Source: ZC4RG29 sp032907565 (GTDB lineage: Bacteria; Bacteroidota; Bacteroidia; Cytophagales; Cyclobacteriaceae). From it: 45,842 bases of DNA. The number at the start of each line of letters is the position of its first letter. Position 1 is the first letter of the stretch. A program made the translations under genes and the position numbers. The notes under the pieces are model-generated. The model worked only from the letters and a program-made list of their open reading frames with translations. It did not search any database and was not told the origin of the DNA. Shown piece after piece: positions 15,973 through 24,400 of this stretch. The stretch spans positions 1 to 45,842 of the forward strand of contig JAJJPK010000150.1 in the NCBI GenBank assembly GCA_032907565.1. Direction: 5' to 3'.

Positions 15973-18413
15973 AGAAGCTGATCCTACATATTGCCCTTGT
16001 GTTCCTGGCCTGCATCAGCACCGGCACTATGCTTCTCGCGCAATGCACACTGAGCGGCACGGTTAAAGACAAGAATAACGGAAGTGCAATTGAAGGCGCT
16101 GAGGTGTTTGTCCATTCTGTTTCACGGCTGGCAACGACAAACGCCAAGGGAGAATTCACGATCACCGATCTAACTCCCGGTGCGCACCGCGTGTCCGTGT
16201 TCGCGGCAGAACGGGAACTTCAGGAAGTTGAACTCACTCTCGTCCCGGGCGAAAACCACTTCGACGTTCGCCTCGATGAAATCCGCGACGTGCTCCGGAC
16301 GGTAACCGTGGAAGATCGACGTGTAAGCAACGGCGGCATCCGACGCCTTAATGGCCTGGAAGGCGCAGCCATCTACGAATCTAAAAAGACCGAGGTTATT
16401 GAAGTGGGCGACATGGCCGCCAACCTGGCCACAAACAACGCGCGACAAATTTATGCCAAGGTACCCGGACTCAACATCTATGAAAGTGATGGCGCGGGGT
16501 TGCAGTTAGGTATCGGTGCCCGGGGCCTTGACCCGAGCCGGACGTCAAACTTCAACGTACGTCAGAACGGTTATGACATTAGCGCGGATGCGTTGGGATA
16601 CCCCGAGAGCTACTATGTTCCACCCACGGAGGCGGTCGAACGCATTGAAGTCGTGCGCGGCGCGGCTTCGCTTCAGTACGGAACGCAATTCGGAGGCTTG
16701 CTGAATTTCGTAATGAAGGATGGACCCGCAACGCGTCCGCTGGAGGTTGTAAGCCGCCAGTCGTTAGGCTCCTTTGGCTTGTTTAACTCATTCAACAGTC
16801 TCGGCGGAACAAAGGGCAAGCTCAGATACTACACATTCTTTCATCACAAGCAGGCGGATGGATGGAGGCCAAATTCCGAGTTTGACCAGAACACGGGCTA
16901 CATCTCTCTTTCGATGCCGGTGTCAGACAAGCTCACCCTTACAGCACAGTATACGCACATGAACTACCTGGCCAAACAGCCTGGTGGTTTGACGGACGCG
17001 ATGTTCAACGAAGATCCGCGTCAGTCGATACGCGAGCGGAACTGGTTCAAGGTAAATTGGAATTTGATGGCCCTTTTGGCCGATAGCAGGCTCTCTGATA
17101 GCTGGCGACTCAACTTGCGGCTCTTCGGGCTGTTGGGATCAAGAGATGCGTTGGGCAATCTCGGCCGCATAGACCGGGCCGACGACGGAGGTCCCCGCGA
17201 TCTCTTCTCCGACGATTTCACCAACTTCGGCGGAGAGCTTCGGTTGGTGCACCACTACAGGGCGGGCAACGCACCGGCGGCACTCGTTCTTGGCACGCGG
17301 TATTATCGCGGGTTCACCTATCGGCGGCAGGGAATGGCGCCCGATGGCAAAGAGGCGGAATTTCATTTTCTCAACCCTGACAACCTGGAGGGATCCAACT
17401 ACGATTTTCCGGGCAACAACCAATCCTTGTTCGCTGAAAACATTTTCAACGTCACAGACAGGTTAAGCGTTACGCCGGGCCTGCGCCTTGAGCGCATCCA
17501 GACGCGGGCACAAGGCTATTATCAGACAACGGTATTGCGCCCCAATCCCGACACGGGCATCGCAGAAGACTCCACGTTTCAGGTGTTCGAAGACCGCGAT
17601 CGCGTTCGCAACTTCGTCATCGCCGGTGTCGGCGTCAGCTACCGTTCCAGTGAAAACACGGAAGTATACGGCAACTTCTCTCAAAACTACCGCGCCATAA
17701 ACTTTAATGACATTCGGGTAGTAAACCCTAACCTGAGTGTAGATCCCGAGATCAGCGATGAGCGGGGTTTTAACTTCGACCTGGGCATCCGGGGCGGTCG
17801 CGATGGCGTTTACAATTTCGACGTCAGCGTGTTCTACCTGAGGTATGAAGATCGTATCGGATCGATACTTCGCGTGGACAATGAGAACTTCCGGATTTAC
17901 CGCTACCGGACGAATGTGGCCGACTCGCGCCACGTGGGCATCGAGGCGTTCGGCCAATACGATCTGCTCAACTTATTCTTGCCACCCGAGCGCGCACACA
18001 AGCTTACTGCGTTCGGCAACGTCGCCGTAATTGACGCGGTCTATGTCAACAGTGCTGAGTCCGCCATCGATGGCAAGGAGGTGGAATTGGTTCCGCGGTA
18101 CAACATTCGCGCAGGGTTAACGTGGCAGTGGAAAGATCTTATGTTGACCTGGCAAGGCGCCTTTACCGCGAAACAATACAGCGATGTAACCAATGCCATC
18201 TACACCCCTTCAGCAGTTGAGGGTCTCATTCCCGCTTATCAGGTGATGGACATTGCGGCAAAGTACACATATAAGTTCCTCACGGTGGAGACCGGAGTAA
18301 ACAACCTTACCAACCACATGTACTTTACGCGACGGGCGAGCGGCTATCCCGGTCCCGGCATATTGCCATCCGACGGACGCAACTATTACCTCACGCTCCA
18401 GGTGAAGTTGTAG
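15969..18413 (+). CDS. TonB-dependent outer-membrane receptor, FecA-like
   Basis: Outer-membrane siderophore/iron-complex transporter of 814 residues. It has a signal peptide (about 1-25), a carboxypeptidase-regulatory-like beta-sandwich (about 27-105), a plug (about 125-250, with VPGLNIYESDG, IGARGLDPSRTSNFNVRQNG and ERIEVVRGAASLQYGTQFGGLLNFV) and a 22-strand barrel ending YYLTLQVKL. The plug resembles ferric-dicitrate-type receptors, but the ligand cannot be read from sequence. It is the last gene of the operon and the start overlaps the HTTM stop. Only 6 bp separate its stop from that of the convergent aconitase gene. Confidence 0.92.
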   Translation: MKKLILHIALVFLACISTGTMLLAQCTLSGTVKDKNNGSAIEGAEVFVHSVSRLATTNAKGEFTITDLTPGAHRVSVFAAERELQEVELTLVPGENHFDVRLDEIRDVLRTVTVEDRRVSNGGIRRLNGLEGAAIYESKKTEVIEVGDMAANLATNNARQIYAKVPGLNIYESDGAGLQLGIGARGLDPSRTSNFNVRQNGYDISADALGYPESYYVPPTEAVERIEVVRGAASLQYGTQFGGLLNFVMKDGPATRPLEVVSRQSLGSFGLFNSFNSLGGTKGKLRYYTFFHHKQADGWRPNSEFDQNTGYISLSMPVSDKLTLTAQYTHMNYLAKQPGGLTDAMFNEDPRQSIRERNWFKVNWNLMALLADSRLSDSWRLNLRLFGLLGSRDALGNLGRIDRADDGGPRDLFSDDFTNFGGELRLVHHYRAGNAPAALVLGTRYYRGFTYRRQGMAPDGKEAEFHFLNPDNLEGSNYDFPGNNQSLFAENIFNVTDRLSVTPGLRLERIQTRAQGYYQTTVLRPNPDTGIAEDSTFQVFEDRDRVRNFVIAGVGVSYRSSENTEVYGNFSQNYRAINFNDIRVVNPNLSVDPEISDERGFNFDLGIRGGRDGVYNFDVSVFYLRYEDRIGSILRVDNENFRIYRYRTNVADSRHVGIEAFGQYDLLNLFLPPERAHKLTAFGNVAVIDAVYVNSAESAIDGKEVELVPRYNIRAGLTWQWKDLMLTWQGAFTAKQYSDVTNAIYTPSAVEGLIPAYQVMDIAAKYTYKFLTVETGVNNLTNHMYFTRRASGYPGPGILPSDGRNYYLTLQVKL

Positions 18414-18419
18414 GAGCGG

Positions 18420-21179
18420 CTACTTCTTTTTCCTGACAGCCTTCTTCACGTTTTTCACCAGCTTGGTAAGCTTGCGCGTTGCTGCCTTCTTCACGCGCGC
18501 AACACCCCTTGCAATCTTCCGCGCTTTGACGGCTGCTCTCTTAGCAACCCTTTTGCTGGTGGACTTAACTGATTTCTTTGCGGTCTTTGTCGCCTTTGCA
18601 GCCTTTGACGTCTTGAGCTTCGATGCGGACGTCACCTTCTTCTTTGCAACCACTGCCTTAGCTGTCGACTTCCTGGATGCAGTTTTCTTGGCTACCGTCT
18701 TCTTGGCAGACGCCTTCCTTACTGCAGCAGTCTTAGCTGCGGACTTTTTGGCGACAGCTTTCGCCGCCGCCGACTTCCGCGGTGCGAGCGCCTTGGTGGC
18801 AGCCTTCCCAGGGGATTTCTTGACCTTTTTCTTTACGGCAACCTTGACGGACACCCTGGATCGCCTCGAGCCGGACTTCTTTGCTTTAGCCACGCTTGCA
18901 GTGGCGCGTTTCTCGAGCTCGAACTGTAATGCCATCCGATTGAGTGCTGACCCAGCTTTGAACCATTCGATCTGGCCCGCATTGTAGGAGTGGTTTGCCA
19001 GGATCGTATCGCTGGTGCCGTCGGCATGCCGCAGTACTACAGTCAACGGCCTGCCCGGCGCGAATTCCGTCAGGTCGATAATATCTATCGTATCGTCTTC
19101 GAGAACCTTGTCGTAGTCGGCTTCGTTGGCAAATGTCAACGCGAGCATCCCCTGCTTTTTCAGGTTCGTTTCATGAATGCGCGCGAACGACTTCACCAGT
19201 ATAGCTCGAATGCCGAGGTGGCGGGGTTGCATCGCAGCGTGTTCGCGCGATGAGCCTTCGCCGTAGTTATGGTCGCCAACGACGATCGTCGGGATGCCGG
19301 CCGCTTTGTACGCGCGTTGCGTAGCAGGCACCGGTCCATATTCGCCGGTGATATGGTTCTTGACGTAGTCCGTTCTCTCGTTGAAATAGTTGACCGCCCC
19401 GGTGAGTGTATTATCTGAGATATTATCGAGGTGGCCCCGGAAGCGAAGCCAGGGTCCGGCCATAGAGATATGGTCCGTAGTGCACTTCCCTTTCGCCTTG
19501 ATAAGCAATTTCATTCCGAGAAGATTTTTGCCATCCCACGCAGGGAAAGGTTCAAGCTTCTGGAGACGCTTCGACTCTGGGTTGATGTGGACGGTGATGT
19601 CGCTCCCGTCTTCTGCAGGTGCGATGTAGCCTGCGTCTTCGACGGCAAAGCCTTGCGGCGGGAATTCAACGCCCAATGGTTCATCGAGTTTCACCGGTTG
19701 GCCCTCTTCATTGATCAGCGTGTCCGTCATGGGGTTGAACGTCAGGTCACCCGCAATAGCGAACGCGGTGGTCACTTCGGGCGATGCTACAAACGCGTGT
19801 GTGTTGGGGTTACCGTCATTGCGTTTTGCAAAGTTCCGATTGAAGGATGTGATGATAGAGTTCTTTCGCTGTGGATCGTTGGTGTGTCGCGCCCATTGTC
19901 CGATGCACGGGCCACACGCGTTGGCCAGCACCACGCCGCCCATCTTTTCGAAGATGTCGAGGTACCCGTCGCGTGCAACCGTATAACGCACCTGCTCAGA
20001 GCCCGGCGTGATGGTGAACTCTGCTTTCGCTTTCAATTTCTTGTCGACGGCCTGCTTGGCCAGCGATGCAGAGCGCGTGATGTCCTCGTAAGAGGAATTG
20101 GTGCATGACCCGATGAGTCCGACCTCTAGTCTTTCCGGCCATCCGTTCTTTTTCACCTCTTCGGCAAAGCGGGAGAGGGGGATGGCGCGGTCTGGAGTAA
20201 ACGGACCGTTAACGTGTGGTTCCAGCGTTGACAAGTCGATCTCGATAACCTGGTCGAAATACTGTTCCGGATTGGTGTACACTTCCGGATCGCCGGTGAG
20301 GTGATCGCGCAGGGCATCTGCGAGTTCGGCAACTTCAGCGCGACCGGTGCCGCGCAGGTATTCTGCCATCTTGCTATCGTAGCCAAAGGTCGACGTAGTG
20401 GCCCCGATTTCGGCGCCCATGTTACATATTGTGGCCTTACCCGTACACGAGAGCGTAAGCGCTCCTGGTCCAAAGTACTCGACGATAGCACCTGTTCCGC
20501 CTTTAACGGTAAGGATGCCGGCGACTTTCAGGATGACATCTTTTGCCGAGGTCCATCCACTGAGTTTCCCGGTAAGCTTTACGCCAATGAGCTTGGGCCA
20601 CTTCAGTTCCCATGGCATGCCTGCCATAACGTCGACGGCGTCTGCTCCTCCTACACCGACGGCTACCATAGCCAGGCCGCCCGCGTTGACGGTGTGTGAG
20701 TCGGTGCCGATCATCATACCGCCCGGGAATGCGTAGTTTTCAAGAACAACCTGGTGAATGATTCCGGCGCCGGGTTTCCAGAATCCGATGCCGTATTTGT
20801 TAGATACGGATTCAAGGAATTGGAACACCTCGCCACTTGCTGTAAGCGAATCTCTAAGGTCTTGCTCTGCTCCCTGTTTTGCCAGGATCAGGTGGTCGCA
20901 ATGGACGGTGGAAGGTACTCTGACTTTGGGTATGCCCGCTGACATAAACTGCAAAAGAGCCATCTGCGCAGTAGCATCGTGCATGGCCACACGGTCAGGA
21001 GAAAAGTTGACATACGATTTTCCCCTTTCAAAGTTCTGGACGGGCTGATCCGCGTGCAGGTGAGAATACAATATTTTTTCGGACAGGGTAAGCGGACGAT
21101 TTACAATTTTTCTTGCCGCTTCAATGCGTGCCGGCATGTTCCGGTACACCTCGCGGATCATATCAAAGTCAAATACCAT
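18420..21179 (-). CDS. acnA: aconitate hydratase with a histone-H1-like C-terminal tail
   Basis: TCA-cycle enzyme interconverting citrate and isocitrate on a [4Fe-4S] cluster. Residues 1-756 are a complete mitochondrial-type aconitase. Cluster cysteines are Cys359 (GSCTNS), Cys422 and Cys425 (ACGPCIG), with the same 63-residue spacing as mitochondrial aconitase. The swivel domain ends in QIEWFKAGSALN. Residues 757-919 are an added tail in the same frame with no stop between. It has about 49 Lys and 14 Arg in 163 residues, the rest mostly Ala, Ser, Thr and Val, and no Asp or Glu. Such AAKK-rich tails resemble histone H1, AlgP and HU-type extensions and should be disordered and bind nucleic acid. 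The core call is very firm; the tail function is inference. A MarR gene lies 90 bp upstream. Confidence 0.95.
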   Translation of the reverse strand: MVFDFDMIREVYRNMPARIEAARKIVNRPLTLSEKILYSHLHADQPVQNFERGKSYVNFSPDRVAMHDATAQMALLQFMSAGIPKVRVPSTVHCDHLILAKQGAEQDLRDSLTASGEVFQFLESVSNKYGIGFWKPGAGIIHQVVLENYAFPGGMMIGTDSHTVNAGGLAMVAVGVGGADAVDVMAGMPWELKWPKLIGVKLTGKLSGWTSAKDVILKVAGILTVKGGTGAIVEYFGPGALTLSCTGKATICNMGAEIGATTSTFGYDSKMAEYLRGTGRAEVAELADALRDHLTGDPEVYTNPEQYFDQVIEIDLSTLEPHVNGPFTPDRAIPLSRFAEEVKKNGWPERLEVGLIGSCTNSSYEDITRSASLAKQAVDKKLKAKAEFTITPGSEQVRYTVARDGYLDIFEKMGGVVLANACGPCIGQWARHTNDPQRKNSIITSFNRNFAKRNDGNPNTHAFVASPEVTTAFAIAGDLTFNPMTDTLINEEGQPVKLDEPLGVEFPPQGFAVEDAGYIAPAEDGSDITVHINPESKRLQKLEPFPAWDGKNLLGMKLLIKAKGKCTTDHISMAGPWLRFRGHLDNISDNTLTGAVNYFNERTDYVKNHITGEYGPVPATQRAYKAAGIPTIVVGDHNYGEGSSREHAAMQPRHLGIRAILVKSFARIHETNLKKQGMLALTFANEADYDKVLEDDTIDIIDLTEFAPGRPLTVVLRHADGTSDTILANHSYNAGQIEWFKAGSALNRMALQFELEKRATASVAKAKKSGSRRSRVSVKVAVKKKVKKSPGKAATKALAPRKSAAAKAVAKKSAAKTAAVRKASAKKTVAKKTASRKSTAKAVVAKKKVTSASKLKTSKAAKATKTAKKSVKSTSKRVAKRAAVKARKIARGVARVKKAATRKLTKLVKNVKKAVRKKK
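18423..18911 (-). other. Lys/Ala-rich low-complexity coding segment (aconitase tail)
   Basis: DNA coding for aconitase residues 757-919. It is built of degenerate short units such as KKTVAKKTASRKS and AAKKSAAK. The repeats are at the amino-acid level with varied codons, not a fresh DNA microsatellite, so the tail looks old and selected. The last 35 residues change character (RKIARGVARVKKAATRKL...), with spaced hydrophobics that could form an amphipathic basic helix. Confidence 0.85.
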
Positions 21180-21253
21180 AGCGATTGAATAATTAGGCGC
21201 GCTAAACTAACAAAATATTTGGTATAGAAGTGCGGGAAATCGGCCGCGAACTT

Positions 21254-21275
21254 ACGTGACAAAGGTGTGTCACGT
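21254..21275. promoter_or_regulatory. perfect inverted repeat overlapping the marR stop
   Basis: ACGTGAC, 8 bp spacer, GTCACGT: 7-bp perfect arms centred about 85 bp upstream of the aconitase ATG and covering the last codons of marR. It has no T-run on the minus strand, so it is a poor terminator. The size suits a MarR-family or other dimeric regulator site acting on aconitase, but this is untested. Confidence 0.45.
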
Positions 21276-21728
21276 GATATTTTGCCGGATTCGGTCGAGC
21301 AAGCTGTTGAGTTGCCGCGCCTCATCTTCAGTAAGGTTACGCAGTCCCTTCTCAAGATCATCGATGCGGCTTTCCATAGACTCGAGGAGCGCCTGACCTT
21401 CGTCGGTGATCGTAATCTTAACGGTGCGCCTGTCCTCTGTGTTGGGTTGGCGTGTGGCGAGCTGCTTGGCTCGCAGGCGCTCGACGATGCGTGACGCGTC
21501 GGACATCTTATCCAGCATACGTTCACGGATCATCTGGATCGTCGCGCCACTGGGGTGTTGCCCGCGAAGTATTCGAAGAACGTTGTATTGCTGCCGTGTA
21601 ATGCCATACGACTTAAAAAATTCGGCACTACTGTTGATCAGCACATTGTGTGTGTAGATCAGGTTTAGGAGGGCCTTGTGAAACTCGCTTCGGAACGTCG
21701 TTTGACGTATGTCCTGTTCCAGCGACAT
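21270..21728 (-). CDS. MarR-family transcriptional regulator
   Basis: Winged-helix DNA-binding protein of 152 residues. The core shows ILRGQHPSGATIQMIRERMLDK (helix-turn-helix), ASRIVERLRAKQLATR (recognition helix) and the wing region ARQPNTEDRRTVKITITDEG, typical of MarR. MarR proteins usually repress nearby genes and respond to small phenolic or oxidative ligands; the target here is unknown. I chose the ATG at 21728 (MSLEQDIRQ) because related proteins begin this way. An in-frame ATG at 21761 would add 11 residues. It lies upstream of, and in the same direction as, aconitase. Confidence 0.88.
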   Translation of the reverse strand: MSLEQDIRQTTFRSEFHKALLNLIYTHNVLINSSAEFFKSYGITRQQYNVLRILRGQHPSGATIQMIRERMLDKMSDASRIVERLRAKQLATRQPNTEDRRTVKITITDEGQALLESMESRIDDLEKGLRNLTEDEARQLNSLLDRIRQNIT

Positions 21729-21791
21729 GGCGAATGCGGTTAGTCCACCTAATGTAACCATTTCGCCGGTCTCTTGCCCGTATTCCGGCCT

Positions 21792-22406
21792 TTATTTGCT
21801 GTTGATGTAGTTCAGAAACTCCCTTTTGATGTTTTCGTCCCTGAATTTGCCCGAAAAATAGGCCGTTCCCGTCCTGCTGTTGGTATCACCAACGCCCCGG
21901 GAGGCTACACACATGTGGTTGGCATCGAGAACAACGCCCACATCCTCCGTGTTGAGCACCCGCTGCAGTTCATGGCCGATCTGCATCGTGAGGCGCTCCT
22001 GCACCTGCGGCCGCTTGGCGAAGTACTGAACGAAGCGATTGATCTTTGATAGGCCAATCACCTTTCCAGACGAAAAGTATCCCACATGTGCCTTTCCGTA
22101 GATGGGTACGAAATGGTGTTCACAGTGTGAGTAGAACGTGATGTCCTTCTCGACCAGCATCTGGTCGTAGGCATACTTGTTGTCGAACAGTTTGACTTTT
22201 GGCCGGTTGCGTGGATTGAGACCGCTAAAGACTTCCTTGACATACATCTTCGCCACGCGATGTGGCGTTCCGCCAAGGCTATCGTCTGTGAGGTCGAGGC
22301 CCAGGATATCCATGATGCTGGCAAAATGCTTTTCGATCCGTTCGATTTTTTCCTCGTCCGATAAGACGAAGGCATCAGGCCGCATCGGCGTTTCCGTTGA
22401 AGACAT
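21792..22406 (-). CDS. folE: GTP cyclohydrolase I (FolE)
   Basis: Converts GTP to 7,8-dihydroneopterin triphosphate, the entry to folate and to PTPS-derived pterins. Zinc ligands are Cys95 and His98 (SHCEHHF) and Cys166 (HMCVASRG). The family blocks GTPHRVAKMY and VIGLSKINRFVQYFA are present. I chose the ATG at 22406 (204 residues). The longer frame to the ATG at 22484 would overlap the PTPS gene by 41 bp and adds residues without family similarity. Probably co-transcribed with the PTPS-family gene, which uses its product. Confidence 0.95.
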   Translation of the reverse strand: MSSTETPMRPDAFVLSDEEKIERIEKHFASIMDILGLDLTDDSLGGTPHRVAKMYVKEVFSGLNPRNRPKVKLFDNKYAYDQMLVEKDITFYSHCEHHFVPIYGKAHVGYFSSGKVIGLSKINRFVQYFAKRPQVQERLTMQIGHELQRVLNTEDVGVVLDANHMCVASRGVGDTNSRTGTAYFSGKFRDENIKREFLNYINSK

Positions 22407-22443
22407 TACGTGATCGTCGCCTGCATCGTCAGGATCCTGCAGA

Positions 22444-22854
22444 TTACGATGCCGGATATTCAACGAAATTTCTTTCGGTCTCATACAGTGTGATTTTCAA
22501 GTCGAACTTACTTTCTATGTGTTCCCGCAGGATTCTCCAGATAACGATAGCAATATTTTCAGCCGTGGGATTGAGGTTCCTGAAGTATTCCGTGTCGAGG
22601 TTAAGATTCTTATGGTCCAGGTTTTGAATAACGTTTCGGCGTATCAGGTCGCTTAGTCGCTTCATATCATAAACGTATCCTGTTGCCGGATCGGGTTCGC
22701 CGATAAGGCTTACCACCAGTTCGTAGTTATGTCCGTGGAAATTAGGGTTACTGCACTTGCCGAAAACGCGTTCATTCTCCTGGTCTGACCATTCGGGGTT
22801 GTACAGTCTGTGTGCCGCATTGAAGTGCTCTTTTCGCGAGACCTTTACTTTCAT
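22444..22854 (-). CDS. 6-pyruvoyl-tetrahydropterin / 6-carboxy-tetrahydropterin synthase family protein
   Basis: Protein of 136 residues acting on dihydroneopterin triphosphate from FolE. Zinc ligands are His15 (FNAAHR), His40 and His42 (FHGHNY), with the catalytic Cys34. The spacing Cys-x5-His-Gly-His (CSNPNFHGH) is that of animal PTPS (CNNPNGHGH) rather than the shorter CxxxHGH of E. coli QueD. DHKNLN and YETERNFVEY complete the active site. Either queuosine synthesis (QueD) or a tetrahydrobiopterin-like pterin is possible, so no symbol is given. Confidence 0.88.
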   Translation of the reverse strand: MKVKVSRKEHFNAAHRLYNPEWSDQENERVFGKCSNPNFHGHNYELVVSLIGEPDPATGYVYDMKRLSDLIRRNVIQNLDHKNLNLDTEYFRNLNPTAENIAIVIWRILREHIESKFDLKITLYETERNFVEYPAS

Positions 22855-23117
22855 GTACCCATTTTAAACAGGAAACCGGTAAAAAGGTTCAATATCGTGT
22901 TTTTTTGCGGAATTCGCGGCATTACACCCCTGATGCCCCCTATGTCCACCTATTGGATAGGAAAGTGGGAAAAGGGTTACAGGTGCCAGCGCATTTCTTG
23001 TCCTGGCATACCCGGAGCAGGGCGCCATACAGCATTTTTACGAATTCCGGAACCGGAAGTTTTAGGTAGGAGTGTCCTCTATTTTCAGCAGCGACAACTG
23101 ACGTGCACGACGGGGTG

Positions 23118-24329
23118 CTACGCCAATACTTCTTTAATACGCTGAGCAGCTTCCTTCAACAAGATCGCAGAATAAACCTTTAGTCCCGACTCCTCGATGA
23201 TCCGTGCTCCTTCCTCGGCGTTGGTGCCTTGGAGGCGTACAATGATAGGAACCTGGATGTTGCCGATCTTCTTATACGCTTCAACCACGCCATTGGCTAC
23301 GCGGTCACATCGAACGATACCGCCAAAGATGTTAATCAGGATAGCCTTAACGTTCGGGTCGCGGAGAATAATACGAAAGCCTGCTTCAACCGTCTCAGCG
23401 TTTGCACTTCCTCCGACATCAAGAAAATTTGCCGGCTCTCCGCCTGATAGCTTGATGACATCCATCGTGGCCATAGCAAGCCCTGCACCGTTCACCATAC
23501 AACCCACGTTGCCGTCGAGTTTGATGTAGTTGAGTCCCGACTTACTTGCCTCAACTTCGAGTGGATCTTCTTCCGTAACGTCGCGCAGTTCGGCGAGGTC
23601 TTTATGACGGAACAGCGAGTTGTCGTCTAAGTTGACTTTCGCGTCAACAGCCAGTATCCGTCCGTCAGATGTTCTCAGCATCGGGTTGATCTCAAACAGG
23701 GAAGCATCAAGTCCAACGTATGCTTTGTACAACGCGTTGATAAACTTCACGCCTTCCTTAAATGCATTGCCTTCCAGGCCCAATGCGAAAGCCACCCTGC
23801 GGGCCTGGTAGGGTTGAAGACCTATCGCAGGGTCTATCCATTCCTTTATGATCTTTTCGGGAGTGGTTTCTGCCACTTCCTCGATGTTCATTCCCCCTTC
23901 TGTAGAAGCCATCAGCACCGGGCGGCTTTTGGCGCGGTCGAGGAGAATGCTGATATAGTATTCCTTAGGTTCGAGTTCGCCGGGATAATATACATCCTCG
24001 GCTACCAGGACCTTGTTTACGCGCTTGCCGTCGGGTCCGGTTTGATGTGTCACGAGCGTTCCACCCAATATCGCCTTAACTTTGTCGGCCACCTCGTGGA
24101 TGCCCTTAGCTACAACAACGCCTCTTGAACCCGTTTCGCGGATGGTGCCCTTGCCGCGGCCGCCGGCGTGTATCTGCGACTTGATGACGAACCATTGGGT
24201 GCCTGTTTCAGCCTGAAGTTCCTTTGCCGCAGCTACGGCCCCATCTGGTGTGTCGGCAACAACGCCACGTTGCACAGTAACGCCATAACGCTGAAGGAGC
24301 TCCTTGCCCTGGTATTCGTGAATGTTCAT
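23118..24329 (-). CDS. sucC: succinyl-CoA synthetase beta subunit
   Basis: ATP-grasp subunit of succinate-CoA ligase (ADP-forming), the TCA step with substrate-level phosphorylation. The 403 residues have the N-terminal MNIHEYQGKELLQRYGV, the ATP-grasp glycine loop AGGRGKGTIRE, and the C-terminal CoA-ligase-like domain with FLDVGGSANAETV and IFGGIVRCDRVA. The alpha subunit SucD is not in the window, so the two subunits are encoded apart, as in many Bacteroidota. The gene stands alone, 263 bp from the PTPS gene. Confidence 0.97.
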   Translation of the reverse strand: MNIHEYQGKELLQRYGVTVQRGVVADTPDGAVAAAKELQAETGTQWFVIKSQIHAGGRGKGTIRETGSRGVVVAKGIHEVADKVKAILGGTLVTHQTGPDGKRVNKVLVAEDVYYPGELEPKEYYISILLDRAKSRPVLMASTEGGMNIEEVAETTPEKIIKEWIDPAIGLQPYQARRVAFALGLEGNAFKEGVKFINALYKAYVGLDASLFEINPMLRTSDGRILAVDAKVNLDDNSLFRHKDLAELRDVTEEDPLEVEASKSGLNYIKLDGNVGCMVNGAGLAMATMDVIKLSGGEPANFLDVGGSANAETVEAGFRIILRDPNVKAILINIFGGIVRCDRVANGVVEAYKKIGNIQVPIIVRLQGTNAEEGARIIEESGLKVYSAILLKEAAQRIKEVLA

Positions 24330-24400
24330 TAGTTTTTAATTTGAGGCGAAACTACTTTATTTAAGGCTTTATTTCAAATGATACCCCCGCGGCAAGCCCA

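Noticed and set aside
22407..22484. ATG at 22484 as folE start
   Set aside because: It would overlap the PTPS gene by 41 bp, and the added 26 residues are a shadow of its C-terminal end.
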